Notes: generated by a model from the letters alone, not told the origin. Numbered from the stretch's first letter, positions 21,019-32,520 are shown. The stretch: DNA of 64,000 bases from Ischnura elegans (GCF_921293095.1 NC_060251.1:67774774-67838773), one strand, 5' to 3'. Program-made: numbers and translations.

Positions 21019-21151
21019 ACCCAGACAGCACAGAATCCTCCGTATCTAATTCATATGCAGATAGTATCCATTGCCGAAAAGCGACGGAGCGGTAGTCAAT
21101 GGATACTATCTGCATACGAATTAGATACGGAGGATTCTGTGCCGTCTGGGT
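21019..21151. repeat. palindromic MITE-like element, 55-bp arms
   Basis: Left arm starts ACCCAGACAGCACAGAATCC and the right arm ends in its near-exact reverse complement; the loop is about 23 bases (near 21074-21096). Flanking TA dinucleotides allow a Tc1/mariner-type TA target, with CCCAGAC ends. A single mismatch (CAGACAGCAC against GTGCCGTCTG) is the only difference I see apart from one base pair near the middle. It lies just outside the 3' end of WARS2. Confidence 0.75.
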
Positions 21152-21317
21152 AAATAGTATTCTTTGTTAAAATTCTACTTCCATGCATGCATATTTATGA
21201 AATGCTTAGGATAATTGGGGCAATGTGCTCCTCTCTAGTTAAGTCCCATTTAACTGGAATGAACTGTGGTTTACTGATGAGGCTTCAGTCAAAGAATTCA
21301 TTATTTTCTGTAAACCA

Positions 21318-21323
21318 TTTATT
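21318..21323 (-). promoter_or_regulatory. candidate polyadenylation signal for WARS2
   Basis: AATAAA on the minus strand, about 185 bases past the WARS2 stop codon. Position fits a short 3' UTR; no direct evidence of use. Confidence 0.5.
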
Positions 21324-21507
21324 GCTCTTTGCTCATGGGAACATTAGATGCTGGTTAGCTAATAATAAATAATATGTAAATATTGTCTCACTAATTTCAT
21401 GCTCTTGAATTTTGGTGACCATAGAATACTCACACCACAATATGGGCAAATTGACTCTTGAACAAAATCTCTACACAGTGAGAAATAATATACAAAACAC
21501 ATGGAAT

Positions 21508-21691
21508 TCAGTGAGATAGTCCAACCAGTTTCCTCACTCCATCCCATGTAATAGCAGCAATATTTGATGCTTTCTCAGCTCCATCAGCCAGTACTTGATG
21601 CAGATACTGCGGCTCTTTCAATAGCTCATTAATCTTGGTCCGTATTGGCCTAATACCTTCACAGATGGCTTCTGCAGCCACCAATTTATAC
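21508..21691 (-). CDS. WARS2: WARS2 coding exon 7 (C-terminus and stop)
   Basis: Completes Gln310 and reads [20 protein letters not shown] to [10 protein letters not shown] then TGA at 21508-21510. The helical C-terminal LRPIR...VRKLVGL pattern is the usual end of bacterial and mitochondrial TrpRS. Confidence 0.96.
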
Positions 21692-24600
21692 CTAAAATGA
21701 GAATGAAAATTAATTATTTGCATACTTCTACAAAAATATAAAAATTAATCAGCTAACTTCTGATTTGGTAGTTCTGGAAAATAATATTAGGTTAAAGTTT
21801 TATACATGAAGACGTGGATATCAATCTACTTCATTTAAAAGAGGAATACATAATGCCACAAGAGTTAAGAACTAGAAATTAGGATGGACATACATTCATC
21901 ATTTAGGAGAGCTTGATATTCCATTAAATAACTTATTCTATTAAATACAAGGAAATATGTCAACTATGTACCTGTATTCGTATCAAAACTACAATGGATA
22001 CTATAAAAATTGGTAAACATATTCAGAATCAGGAAATTTTACAATTGGTCAGGAAAAAAAAACGAACCATGTTTGACAAGGAATATTCAATTTGATGATT
22101 AAACAATTCAACTGTCCTGTGGATACTATAGTTCAGTGCACTTTAGTTAGGAGCTGATTGGATGAATAGCATCATAAAGCCAAGTTGTTTGTTCATATAC
22201 TTCTGAGGGAATTCCCTGAAAGCTACAGTGGTTACGTTTCGGAGTGAGGATTTTTGGATAAAAAGTTATTTCAGTAATAGAAGGATCAACAACTTTGCTA
22301 TTTCCACCACCTTGCCATTTGCACCACCAACTTTGCTAGGTCCACCTTGATAATGTTACGCTGTAACGAAACCATGGTCGGTCTCAATAAATTACCATGT
22401 GGAAATAGCTAAGTTGTTGATCCTTCCATTCCAGCAATTATGGATTTCCATCAAGTTACGCCCGCTACTACATATTAATTATATTAGATATTTCAGTAAT
22501 CTCCACCTAAGAGAAGCTGCACAATGAGATGAGAGAAAAATAGTATTTTTTGAGCAGCATCAAAAAGATGAAGTTTACAACTGAGCATTCTTCCTATAGC
22601 AAGGGAAAAGCACACTGAATCAGAATTATAAACCAACTGCGGGAGTCATGATTCGAATCGGTGAGCTTTGAATGCTGCATCTCTTGATCCATCGGCTATT
22701 TCTTCTTCTCTGATCCTTAACTGAATGCTAAGGTTAAGTTGAATTCCCTGCTGAATATTTGTAAACGACAACAGTTCTTACTCCACTGACTGTAGTATGT
22801 ATTGCGTTATTAAAAAATTCAACAATATGGAAGTTCTACAAAACAGCAAACTTGATTTTAATGTACAATGAAAAAGAAGAAACTTTGTGCTCTTACATGA
22901 AATATTAATTCACATATTTACATGACCAAGATCATGATCAACATAAGACATCATCATCATGAGGCATGATGATGACGTCTTACGTTTAAACCATGGTCAT
23001 GTTAATGTGTGAATAAATATTTCATGTGAAATCACAAAGTTTCTTCTTCATTTTTCATAATGAATCGCTTTCACAAAGTTACGCCCCAAACCATCAATTT
23101 CATTTTAATGAGAAAACACTTGATATTTTGCTTAGTGTGCTCACAATCAGTGCAAATAGAAATAGAAAATAAATTCTTCAAGACTGCATTTGGTTGCCCA
23201 TGTCAACCGACAAAACCAGTTTTGGAGATACCCTTTAGTATTTTTAAATAGTTTTTGAATATTCAACTATGAAATTCACTTGGGGCAAATAGTGGCTAAG
23301 CTTATTCATCTAATTAAAGAAACTTATCCTTTAACATTATCCTCATTACTGGTTTAGGCTTATTTAATTTAGTGAGTCACATTGCTTAGAAAGTCAAAGA
23401 AAATAAAACTGGCATGCATGTTAGCCTTATGAAATAGAGTGGAATTTGAAAAATGTATCTTAATTATCCATTTTTTGTACAAGTTATTTTGGCATTGATT
23501 AAAATATTACCAGCTAAAGAATGGTCTTCAAATAACAGCATAGGCAAGCCAATTCTTTTCTTTTGATTTCATACATTGGAGCATGAATTAAAAGGTTGCT
23601 AAATTGGTTTCTTTAAGAAACTAAAGTGGTTTGAAAGAGGTGGGCAACAGCACTCATTAATAGTTTCTGGCTCATACCAAAAATCTAATTTGGAATACGA
23701 TCATTTGTCTCTTCTGACAGACACGAAATCATAAGCATTTGCTCCCAGTAACAGTTCCTCTGTGTTTTATGAGATGACTTTTGAAGCAAAACCAAACCAA
23801 TTGGACAACATACTGTGCAGTTTCCAGACCCACTGCTTCTTCAACAATTCTTTCCGGGTCCTTCCCTGTCATTGCAGAGTGTATGGCGATGATATTTGCG
23901 ACTCCCGGTCGACCCTCGGGATCCCATGTTACCTCAGATGTAAAATCGGTGAGTGCCTTTTTGACTTTATTTACTATTTGGTCATCTGTGTCGGCAAGCT
24001 CAATGCGACTTTTGGGGTCAACATCTGACTTCGACATCTTCTTGGTCGGGTTCCGAAGACTCTTAACTCTGGCTGAACTTCCATCTGAAAATAAATGGAA
24101 AGTAATCAATATATATTATTCAGGGTTTTAATTTTCCTCATATCACCTATTTTATTACGAGTTTAAGCAATGCTAAAACTATATACTCAGATAACATTTA
24201 ATTGTAAAGTATGAAATTTTCAATAATTTGATATTCGTAGATCTTGAATAAGACAAAATAGTATTCTTTAATGCCGAAAAGTAATGCAGAACCCCTTTTA
24301 TTACAAAATATATCGGTGAAAAAAGTCTATGTGGAAATGTCATTGACCTGATGAGCATATGTTCATGGTACTGCAGTCCTAGGATTGGGATACTACAGCC
24401 TTCCGTTTCTTCTATCTTGAAGCTATGTACTTCCTTTAGCTCACTGATGTCTGTCTTTCATGTATCCTTTGTCATCGCTCCCTAGTACTTATTCCTTGGG
24501 CTTTTTAGAGGAACATACCCTAATGATTACCTCCATTCCAGTTTTCTTACATCATCAACCAAGTTACAAAACCCGGGTCATGCCCATAATTAAATAACAG

Positions 24601-27600
24601 TGAACCTTACAAAGTTTTATTTCTTTATTTCTAATATGGAGAGGTTTTACAAAGTAAAGCCTGAAGTTATCAGTTATATTTCTTACATTATTATCTTATG
24701 GCATTGCCTATCCACCTGGCCTTTCTTTGGCGTGAAGTGCCCCACAGATCCTTCCTTTTCCTATTCTTTGGTTCCCTTTCTTCCCTTACTCTTTATCTCC
24801 ATTTGATCTTCAGCACCTATAGCCAGCACTAGGTCTCAATGGCTTCAAATCTTTTCTGAGCTCTAACTTTGTTACTTTCCGATTTCATAGCTGCATTGGA
24901 TGTCAGAAACTTTTTCGAAAAGTTAGTACACAGGGAATGCTATACTGCTGGATTGAGTTCCTGTGCTGTCAGAATTCTGTTGAGCATTGGCTCACTTCTT
25001 ACTAATTTTCAGCAAAAACAGAGCGCTGTGCTCTCAGAAAGGCTGTGACATATTTTATTTTGAATGCAGGCTGTCAAGCATAGGAAATATTGCTTCAATT
25101 AGTTAATAATTTTCTTACTTATGCATTGGTTTCCTTCGTATGACTGACAATGGAAGGCGAATGAACTTGTTTTTGCATGATTTATATTAGAAATAGGCTC
25201 AGAGATGATATAAAATGTGCCTTTACCTTGTTTAAATACAGCCAGTGTTTCCTTATCCTTAAAAATAAGAGCTTCTGTCATCTACGTTGACATATTCAAT
25301 ACTTGCAATTTCTTAAATATTTGCCCATGACTGAAAGAAGACTCTCGCATTTTCAATTTCATTTTTGCCATGAAAAGTAGTCACAGGTAAGTTAAGGTAG
25401 TTGAGAAAGGCAGTCATATTTTTTAGGACACATCAGTTTTTCTTGAAGTACAGTGAAAGTCACCTGAAATTTTTAAAAAACTTCCGAATCTGCCTCATTA
25501 GCTTCCATTTTTTCCTAATCAAAGAAAATTCCTTTGTGAAATTAGCATTGTTGTTGGTGATATGTAAAAGGAAAATTAACTACTTTTCGTTTCTCATAAG
25601 AGGAAAAATAGGCTTCCTTAGAACGTTAGAGAAATACAGTAAAGCCTATACGTTACGAAGTTGAGGAGCCTGAAAGTAAACTTTGTTATCACTGAACTTT
25701 ATACATATAGGTCCGTATCTGTGAACTTCGAACCAAGCTTACTGCAACAATATTAGGGAAATTCTTTTATTACCTTGCATAGGAAAGAAAAATGAAATTG
25801 TAAAACCTTTAAGAAAAGAGCTACATACCATCCAAATAGAATGGAAAACTGCAACCTTTCTCCTAATCAGAGCCTGCTGCATCTGCCAACTTCAAAAGAA
25901 TTCCTAACTAACACCTTTTAACGATAGTATATTTGAATAGAATGAATCAACTATTGGAAGAGATATTCATTCCTTTTTGACGAAAAATATGTAGATAGGA
26001 GATCTCATAGTGAACAGAATTTTGCAATGCTAAAATTTCTATAAACCTCTGGTGCATATTTTTTCTTCGTTTTCAAAAATAAATTTTTATTGAAAAGAAA
26101 GATAATAATACATTTAATCAATAAAATTAACCATGTGCAACCTCAAAGAGCAGAGAAGAGATTTCCACAACAGTGATTGAATAGGAGTTTCCTTCGAGAA
26201 TTTTCTTTCACATTTTATACCAATAAAAAGGATTTAGTGCACGACATGGCATAAATAATGGTTCAAGCTTTGAATTACTCATTTAAAGTAGGAATTATTT
26301 ATTTTTTTGAATTTAACTTTACAAGATTAACATTCAATTTAGAAGAAAGGAAACGAAAAATAATGGAAGAAGTATTAGCTATCTAGCCTGTTTGAATTTA
26401 TTTAGTTAGGACAACATTATCACATCCTGTTGTCACGAAAACTGAGCTGAATATTATTAATCACAGACACTAACCGTTACTTAAGCCACCAATCATCTGA
26501 TTATAGCTTTGATATTTTATATATAATTGACAAAGGTACCAAACTTGACTTCATTCAAAATTTAAAATTCAGGTATTTAAAAAAATGTTAGGAAGCAATC
26601 TTGGGAGTGAGGTGGTGCCAATGATTCACTCATCTTTTCTCAGTGTGGAGTCCCTCCCCTGATTAACCTTATCCGTCACCAGGATGCTTACTTTTAAAGG
26701 AGGCCCAACCTATCCCACTTCCATTCTTGTATGTTACCCTAGGGAACACTATATGAATACGTCCCAATAATATATGAATATGTCAGGCTAGCTGCTCAGC
26801 CAGCTCAGCTCACTTAAACAGCCCTTGAAAATGTGTGAAGTACGTAGAAACTGGTTGAGGGAATAAAAATAAATGTGGAAAATAATATTGTTGTCTATCT
26901 CTTACAATACATTTCCACAAAGTTAACTTGTTGGCAATCAATCTTATGGTATTCTTGATGGTGCATTGATAAGCAGAAGTTATGATCAACTTTATATTTA
27001 ATTTTATTAGCTATGGCTGATTCAGGAGTAAAAAAGACTAAAAAGGAGGAAGGTTTATTAAGATTGATTAAATGAGGGAGAATGCCAAAGATCAGTTTTG
27101 AGTGTTACCAGAATTGAAAATTTTATGTGTGCATGGTGTAAATACCATTGGTGAATCCCCATGACAGCTGATTTAATTAACTTGGTCTTAAATTCAAACT
27201 TAGACTGTTATGGTTACATTATTTTCTTAATTGCTAAGCAGTATATGTGTTATCTCACCACTGATCAGAGCTTTGGGATGTGGAAAGAATTTCCCAAATC
27301 TTTTGTTGAAAAGATTAGCTAGATGCTGGGCCAGTTGTAGATGCTGAAGCTGATCTTCCCCCACTGGAACCTTATTTGCCCTAGTTTTCAGAAGAGAGAC
27401 CAGAAACACGATTACGTGAATAACAACAAGTGACAGTCTTTTGTATGCTTAGCATGCGCTGGTTTGTTGGCATGCCAAGTTATATTAAGTTTCTTCTATC
27501 TTACAATCACTAACTAGTTTTTATTCTACTTTACGGGATCAAGGCTTTGTGTAGCCTAAAGTTCTTAACTTCACATAAGGATTTCAAATTAGCCATAACC

Positions 27601-29051
27601 AGCTACCTATTTCATTTCTTAACTGGTTGGCCTTATTTGTCTAAAAAATATTGCTTTAATTTTGTTAAAAGTATTTATAGTATGTGATGTAATTTTCTCA
27701 TATTCATCGTTTTCTCATGGCGATAGGAAATAGCAACAGCTTGCTCATCTAGCAACTTTCCCTGTACTGCTGAAATTTTACTTCCAAGTGGTAATTACTA
27801 ATAGTTACCCCATAAATGTGTCCTATTCTTTCTAATTAAAATAAGACTACAACACTTACCATAATATCCTCTTATGATACTCTATATACATGAAATTATA
27901 CATTTGTGCTGACTTACAGTAGTTATTCTAAATTTTAAATGGTAAAGGATTGAGGAATTTTTTATACAAAACAATGTTTAACAACTCTAAAGTATATGTT
28001 TATCACCATCAGATTAGCACTTCATAGGTTACCTAAAAATAGCATAGTTATTGTTGCTCATACTTAACATGAAATAACCACGATCAGAACTCTTAACTTG
28101 CTGATTGCTCTTGATCAAACATGGAATTCATTATCTCACCCCTTATATTTACCGAACTTACTTGTAGATAAGAATATCCGCACTTTGTAAAACAGGGTAT
28201 ATAAACAATCCCAGTGGAATCTCCTTGAGGGACGCGGACTTCTCTTTGTATTGCGGCAAATGGCCTAGCCTTGCCATAGTTGTCATGCACCCTAGCACCC
28301 AAGAAAGCTCTGTATGTTGAGGAACCTAATGAAATATTATAAATTAGGTTTTCATGGTAAACGCCTATATAAATCACTCTTCACTGATGAAAAATCAAAA
28401 TGAAAGTGCAAAACTTATGGCCAGTATTTATTGCCCACTGCTTGTCTACAATATTGTCTCTTTCAACGCAACATGCTATTTTTCAGAGTATAAAGAGGAC
28501 AATGATATACTTACCATAGATTGTTGAAACAATATGCTCTTTTCCGGACTTATTCCACATGATAGTAAGCTAGCAGTTACTTCTAGAATGTTTTTCTTAA
28601 GAACTTGAGGGTCCTGTAAAATTATTTTTCATCATTAAGAAAACATCTTAAAAAAGTAAACGACATCCAATGAATAAGATACGGATCAATGTTGTACTTC
28701 ACCTGAGGTAAGGTAATAGAATGCAAATCAACTATGCTGTACAAAACACTATCACTTGATTCTTGTAACTCGACCCACTTTTTCACTGCTCCGAAATAGT
28801 TGCCAATATGTAGCGTCCCTGTGGGTTGGATACCGGAAAAAACACGATCCTGCGGTAAATGTAGGGAGAAACATGATTACATGCATAATAAGAATGATAT
28901 GAATCATTATTATACTGATAACCACCTCTTTTGTTGAAAGTGATCGATAAATTGGATAATTATACGCTGCATTAATACTTAAAGGTGAGTTAATTAAGCT
29001 ATTTAACGAAAATATCCACCTAAAATGTAAACTATATGCCTTTGGAGGCAT
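21508..29051 (-). CDS. WARS2: mitochondrial tryptophanyl-tRNA synthetase, seven coding exons
   Basis: Charges mitochondrial tRNA-Trp with tryptophan in the matrix. Exons on the minus strand: 28926-29051, 28703-28849, 28515-28613, 28162-28325, 27259-27380, 23814-24084, 21508-21691; they join to 1113 bases, 370 residues plus stop. All introns are GT-AG, phases 0,0,0,2,1,2. Class I signatures: HIGH-like HIGN at residues 56-59 in [20 protein letters not shown] at 183-189, KMSKS at 235-239. Bacterial/mitochondrial-type TrpRS features ([10 protein letters not shown]-terminal VRKLVGL) and the length (human WARS2 is 360) separate it from the cytosolic enzyme. Residues 1-42 are basic and Ser-rich with no acid before Glu42, a good mitochondrial presequence. 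The start is the only in-frame ATG giving such a leader. No defects seen. Confidence 0.95.
22230..22467. repeat. inverted repeat in WARS2 intron 6 (MITE-like)
   Basis: GAAGGATCAACAACTTTGCT followed by ATTTCCACC near 22281 is mirrored by GGAAATAGCTAAGTTGTTGA then TCCTTCC near 22401-22430. GTTACG occurs near both outer edges (22231 and 22457). Probably a decayed MITE; ends not fixed. Confidence 0.55.
22866..23062. repeat. palindromic inverted repeat in WARS2 intron 6
   Basis: AATGAAAAAGAAGAAACTTT on the left and its counterpart AAAGTTTCTTCTTCATTTTT on the right enclose further paired blocks (ACATGAAATATT, ATTCACA, ACATGACCA, CATCATCATCATG). Arms of about 95 bases meet at a GATGATG core. MITE-like; lies inside an intron, so it could fold in the pre-mRNA. 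Confidence 0.7.
23814..24084 (-). CDS. WARS2: WARS2 coding exon 6 (KMSKS motif)
   Basis: About 90 residues with [35 protein letters not shown] and [22 protein letters not shown] at protein residues 235-239 is the second class I catalytic motif. Acceptor TTTCAG, donor ACA|GTATGT. Confidence 0.97.
24085..27258 (-). other. WARS2 intron 5 (3.2 kb), nothing recognised
   Basis: AT-rich. Small open frames (24600-24806, 25401-25664 and others) carry no motif. No repeat copies found elsewhere in the window. Confidence 0.6.
27259..27380 (-). CDS. WARS2: WARS2 coding exon 5 (VGEDQ motif)
   Basis: Completes Lys179 and reads [20 protein letters not shown] to PHPKALIS plus the first base of Asp220. Acceptor ACTAG|G, donor AGTG|GTGAGA. 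VPVGEDQxQHxxLxQ is a hallmark of the family. Confidence 0.96.
28162..28325 (-). CDS. WARS2: WARS2 coding exon 4 (tRNA/Trp-binding core)
   Basis: Reads [29 protein letters not shown], then [16 protein letters not shown] and two bases of the next Lys. This corresponds to the bacterial-type TrpRS segment with YPVLQAADIL. The longer open frame over the same bases (28093-28377) is a different frame and is not coding. Confidence 0.96.
28515..28613 (-). CDS. WARS2: WARS2 coding exon 3
   Basis: 33 codons, [20 protein letters not shown] to ILFQQSM, matching the DP-x-x-L...CGI[11 protein letters not shown] block of the family. Acceptor TTACAG, donor ATG|GTAAGT. Confidence 0.96.
28703..28849 (-). CDS. 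WARS2: WARS2 coding exon 2 (HIGH motif)
   Basis: 49 codons, [17 protein letters not shown] through [14 protein letters not shown]. Holds the ATP-binding HIGN signature and the VDLHSIT block. Acceptor CCGCAG, donor CAG|GTGAAG. Confidence 0.96.
28926..29051 (-). CDS. WARS2: WARS2 coding exon 1 (mitochondrial presequence)
   Basis: 42 codons, [20 protein letters not shown] onward, ending STKE. Donor AG|GTGGTT is weak; the alternative TG|GTTATC three bases on would add one Val in the same phase. The exon is joined in phase 0 to DRVFSGIQ, which matches the family start. Least certain of the seven exons because presequences are not conserved. Confidence 0.82.
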
Positions 29052-29451
29052 GATTCAAAATATTTATCTAGTGTATTACGTCAGTCAATTTTTTAATTGA
29101 AATATGAAGTACGAAATTCGAAAAAAAATAGATTTTGGTATTTGCCTCTAATTATAGCATTTTAAACTAAATTATAATACTCTGTATCGTTTATATATTC
29201 CACATAATTCCATAAACCGCAGGGAGCAAACATTGAAGCCGAACATGAAGGTTTCTCCATTAGTGTACCCGACGATATTCTTCCTTCTGAGAAAGAAGCA
29301 CACCACTTGCGTAGTCGTCTTCAGTTACATGAGATGTGCTACATAATGAAAATACAGCTGTTTTGCGAGTTAAATGGACTAAAATGAATTACCACGAGGC
29401 AACTATTGATGATTTTGAATATAAATGCTACGCTGCCTGTTCTTCGTCAAG
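29052..29451. promoter_or_regulatory. intergenic region between WARS2 and a divergent tRNA-Arg gene
   Basis: 400 bases that must hold the WARS2 5' UTR and promoter (minus strand) and the upstream region of the tRNA gene (plus strand). I see no clear TATA box or initiator on the WARS2 side. Confidence 0.4.
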
Positions 29452-29524
29452 GGCCCTGTGGCGCAACGGATAACGCGTCTGACTACGGATCAGAAGATTC
29501 CAGGTTCGAATCCTGGCAGGGTCG
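29452..29524 (+). tRNA. tRNA-Arg (anticodon ACG)
   Basis: 73 bases. Acceptor stem GGCCCTG pairs with CAGGGTC (one G-U), discriminator G; anticodon loop CTACGGA gives ACG; T arm has GGTTCGAATCC. A Pol III terminator TTTTT follows at 29529-29533. It lies head-to-head with WARS2, about 400 bases away. Identical in the body to the copies at 33000-33072 and 45632-45704. Confidence 0.96.
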
Positions 29525-29847
29525 AGAATTTTTGGCCCTGGTTATTTTTGTTTTATGCTACCATTCTTCGTTGAGTTGATCATTATTTTATTCTAACATG
29601 TTTTTCATTATTTTTTTTTAAATGTCTTCCATTTCCTCCTACTTAATACTTCACTTTGTCTTCAAAAATGTTCTTTCCTCCTGCGTAGGTTGTCTAATCA
29701 ATCTCTCGATTCATCCCATCTGCGGTTCCTACTTTACTCGCTCCCTAGAAAAATCTGATAGTGAACTGTCAATTTAATATTGGCCTCGGTTGGTTGAGAT
29801 GGCGAGGTGAGTATTTATGTAATGCCATTGAGCATTGAGCATCTGAG

Positions 29848-30114
29848 CAGTGGCGTCTAGGAATATGCTTTAGGGGGATGAAGGGGCCTGGGGTGGGTAC
29901 ACCCCAGTCTCCAGGCAAGGGGGTTCCGGGAAAATTTTTGAAAAATGACATGCCTGAAAATACATTTGACTTAATTTTGGCACTTAAAATTTAACTTAAA
30001 GCAGATGCAGTTATTATACGTCAAAACTAGACAATAGTTCTAAATATTGTTTTTATTTCTCTGAGGATTTGGGGTGGGGATATATCCCCTCATCCCCCCA
30101 TAGTTACGCCACTA
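29848..30114. mobile_element. hAT-like MITE, family A, inverted copy
   Basis: Starts CAGTGGCGTCTAGG and ends GTTACGCCACTA. The interior, reverse-complemented, matches 6095-6355 (AGACAATAG, AATGACATGCCTGAAAATAC). Flanks CATCTGAG and CAGTTGAG agree at 6 of 8 positions. 267 bp. Confidence 0.8.
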
Positions 30115-30887
30115 CAGTTGAGGCTAGGCAAAGTCATTTATGTCTTCGATTGGTGCAGGTAAACTTCTCCAACCATTCAGATCGCATTTATTGCAGATAT
30201 TGTACTGTACATATTCTGTTCATGGAATACATATTAAGGAATCATTATCGTCATGGAATATATAGTACGTGGAATTGGAGAGGAACAGGCTGACTGATAC
30301 ATTGCTCCTTACGTGTTCTCTAACCCCTCCGAGTGGTTGTATTTTGGTCCTCCTTCCTCACATAAGTGGGTTCTGACGTCAAATTTATTTTATGAAATCA
30401 CTGAAAAATAATTTACAATATTTGCTTTGGAAATAATCGTTACAAAAATATAATGGTGAAAAAATATTTTTCATTTTGCAGTGGAATATTTTTTGCTATT
30501 TATAGCCTTGTAAGTACCGTAGTATAATTAGGATTATTGATATGCTAGTGATCCTTTAAAAGTTCTCATACCTCTGCCCGATTCTTAATTATAACCCTTG
30601 ACCTTATAACCCCCCTAGACTTCATCACTTCCCGTGATTATGGGCGCCCCAAAGAAAAGGTGTCCGTTGAAGGAATTGACTATGTGCACATGTATTTTTT
30701 AAAAATGATTTATATATTTCATTTCCTGAAATTTTCAAATAAAATTGTCATAAAATACGGCATTTGAGGGGTGTGAGGCCAAAGAAATGACATTTAACAT
30801 GGGGCCCTGGGTGGCGATCCGCTATTTTAGATGAATAAATGTGTATGCGTTACGAAAAACCTACATTACAATGGCTGCAAAAAAAAT
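30115..30887. other. intergenic, nothing recognised
   Basis: AT-rich; no supported feature. Confidence 0.4.
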
Positions 30888-30956
30888 CGACCCTGCCAGG
30901 ATTGGAGCGTGGAATCTTCTGATCCCTAGAACGACTTGTTACCCGTTAGCCAAGTC
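30888..30956 (-). pseudogene. tRNA-Arg pseudogene
   Basis: The 3' half is still recognisable (GGATCAGAAGATTCCACGCT against GGATCAGAAGATTCCAGGTT, and CCTGGCAGGGTCG), but the D arm, anticodon stem and 5' acceptor strand no longer pair, and the T loop reads CCAATCC rather than TCGAATC. The downstream flank TTTTTTTTGCAGCCATTG is that of the other duplicons. Confidence 0.8.
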
Positions 30957-31430
30957 TTCATAACCGATGGAGAAAATCTCAACGATACCACCCAAAGAAT
31001 ATGAAAAAGCAAGATTGAATAATTTCGAAAAAGGAGAGGACATTTTTGAAGAGCGAATTGAAGAACGGTATTTTGTTCAAATGCGTTACGACAAACTTGT
31101 AATACAACAGCTGCAAAAAAATACGACCCTGCCAGGATTCGAACCTGGAATCTTCTGATCCGTAGTCAGACGCGTTATCCGTCGCGCCCATAGTCAACGT
31201 GAGGAAGTTCTAATAAAATCGCTATGGCAATTGCCATCGTGCTTATGGTTTTGAAATAAGTTGCATAGCATTCTTGTGTTGTGGAATAAAAATTGAATGG
31301 CTGATGAATAATTTTTGACGATCATCAATTGAATATTTCCTCTATACGTATACTATAGCTGGTCGCATCCGAAGTCTAGTCGACTTCACAGAAGTTTGGC
31401 TTTCGCAAATCGAAATGTGGATGCGGATTT
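30957..31430 (-). repeat. tRNA-Arg duplicon, inverted copy (5' and 3' flanks)
   Basis: On the minus strand the bases before the tRNA copy (31196-31430) run CATCCACATTTCGATTTGC, AGCCAAACTTCTGTGAAGTC, CTATAGTATACG, CAATTTTTATTCC, AAGCACGATGG, TTTTATTAGAACTTCC. The same order precedes the genes at 45632 and 47057. The 3' flank (30957-31123) matches the 3' flank of 47057 (GTCGTAAC, GCTCTTCAAAA, CTTTTTCA, GGTGG). Confidence 0.8.
31124..31195 (-). pseudogene. tRNA-Arg(ACG)-like copy, probably degenerate
   Basis: From the D loop to the 3' end it equals the intact genes, including the ACG anticodon and T arm. The 5' end differs: GACTATG instead of GGCCCTG, one base lost between acceptor and D stems (72 bases in all), and A14 is G. 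The acceptor still pairs at six of seven positions counting one G-U. It has a T7 terminator. It might be weakly expressed, but I favour a decaying copy. Confidence 0.75.
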
Positions 31431-31560
31431 ACATTTTATCTATTGAAACCTACCTCTAACCTAAATAAACGTGTATCTTTTCCTCATTTAGGCACTCAAT
31501 TCAGCACTCGCTTGCCCTTTCCGGGAGTGAATTTATTATTTCTATGTTTGCATTAGAGGC

Positions 31561-31846
31561 CAGTGGCGTAGCGATGGGGATCCGAAATGTCAAAAACACA
31601 ATAACTTTAGCCCATCATGAAAAAAAAACAAAATGTTGTGAACTCATGAATTTAAGAAAGATTTCTATGAAAAATGTTTTGTTTTTTCGATTATTAAAAT
31701 GTCCTTAAGGTCCCAACCACCATCGCATTAATTATTAAAAGGGTTAAAATAAGTTTAAAACCCTCTACTTGGTACCCTGTTTATTCAGAAAATTTCCCCT
31801 TGGCTTTGGAACACCCCCCCGGAACGGAATTCCTAGCTACGCACTG
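31561..31846. mobile_element. hAT-like MITE, family B
   Basis: Starts CAGTGGCGTAGCGATGGGG and ends CCTAGCTACGCACTG. Homologous to 48748-49003: shared AAACAAAATRTTG, TTTTTTCGAT, TTAAAACCC and AATTCCT. Flanks TTAGAGGC and CTTGGGGC agree at 5 of 8. Confidence 0.72.
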
Positions 31847-32039
31847 CTTGGGGCATTCCTAGATATTTTCCTTGGTAATGAGTCTCCTAATTTATGATTG
31901 ATTATTAAGGAATACCGTAGTTTGCACGTGTTGGCCAAGGTATTGAACGATTGGTTTGTTTCCTAGATAAGTTTAATTTTGATATCTAACGTGTGATCTT
32001 GAAATACAGCGATGTACGCGATGACGAATTTCCTTATAA

Positions 32040-32520
32040 GTTTATTATTATTATAGTATTCTACCGATTAAGGTAGATTTCCATGGAGTACTAAAGAAGT
32101 AATCTGGGAGCCTACCTTTCCTTCCAGCACTGCCTTCTTCAATTCACTGTAAGGCCTACTCCCTTTCAATCTATCTAAACATCATATTCTTTTCCTTCCC
32201 CTCCCTCGTTTACCTAACAGTCTACCCTCTAACACCGTTTTCAGCATCCTCTCCCTGCTTAGTAAGTACTCGCTCCATCCAAACCTTCTGTCTCCTCCGT
32301 ATCTCATCTAAAAGCTTTCTCTCCTCGCCAACCATATCCAGCACTTCGGCGTTCCTTTTCCTCTCCGTCCATTTCACCTTCTCCATTCTTCTCCATACCC
32401 ACATCTCTAATGCCCCCAATCTTCTCTCGTCTTCTTTCCTCAGTGTCCACGATTCCGCACCGTTGATAGCTACACTGCAGATCAAACTCTTCCCTAACAT
32501 TTTCTTTAAACTCTTTCATG
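32040..32520 (-). mobile_element. LINE fragment, family B
   Basis: On the minus strand a 92-residue frame (32222-32500) reads GAESWTLRKEDERRLGALEM, WVWRRMEKVKWTERK, EVLDMVGEERKLL: the C-terminal region of RTE-like LINE reverse transcriptases (as I know them). The 3' end is a TCGGTAGAATACTATAATAA tail at about 32040-32070. A family shared with 45075-45440, 49625-49735, 57003-57225 and 57430-57800. 5' truncated. Confidence 0.8.

Noticed and set aside
28093-28377. A 94-codon minus-strand frame as a separate gene
   Set aside because: It covers WARS2 exon 4 in the wrong frame. The spliced frame gives conserved TrpRS residues with GT-AG borders.
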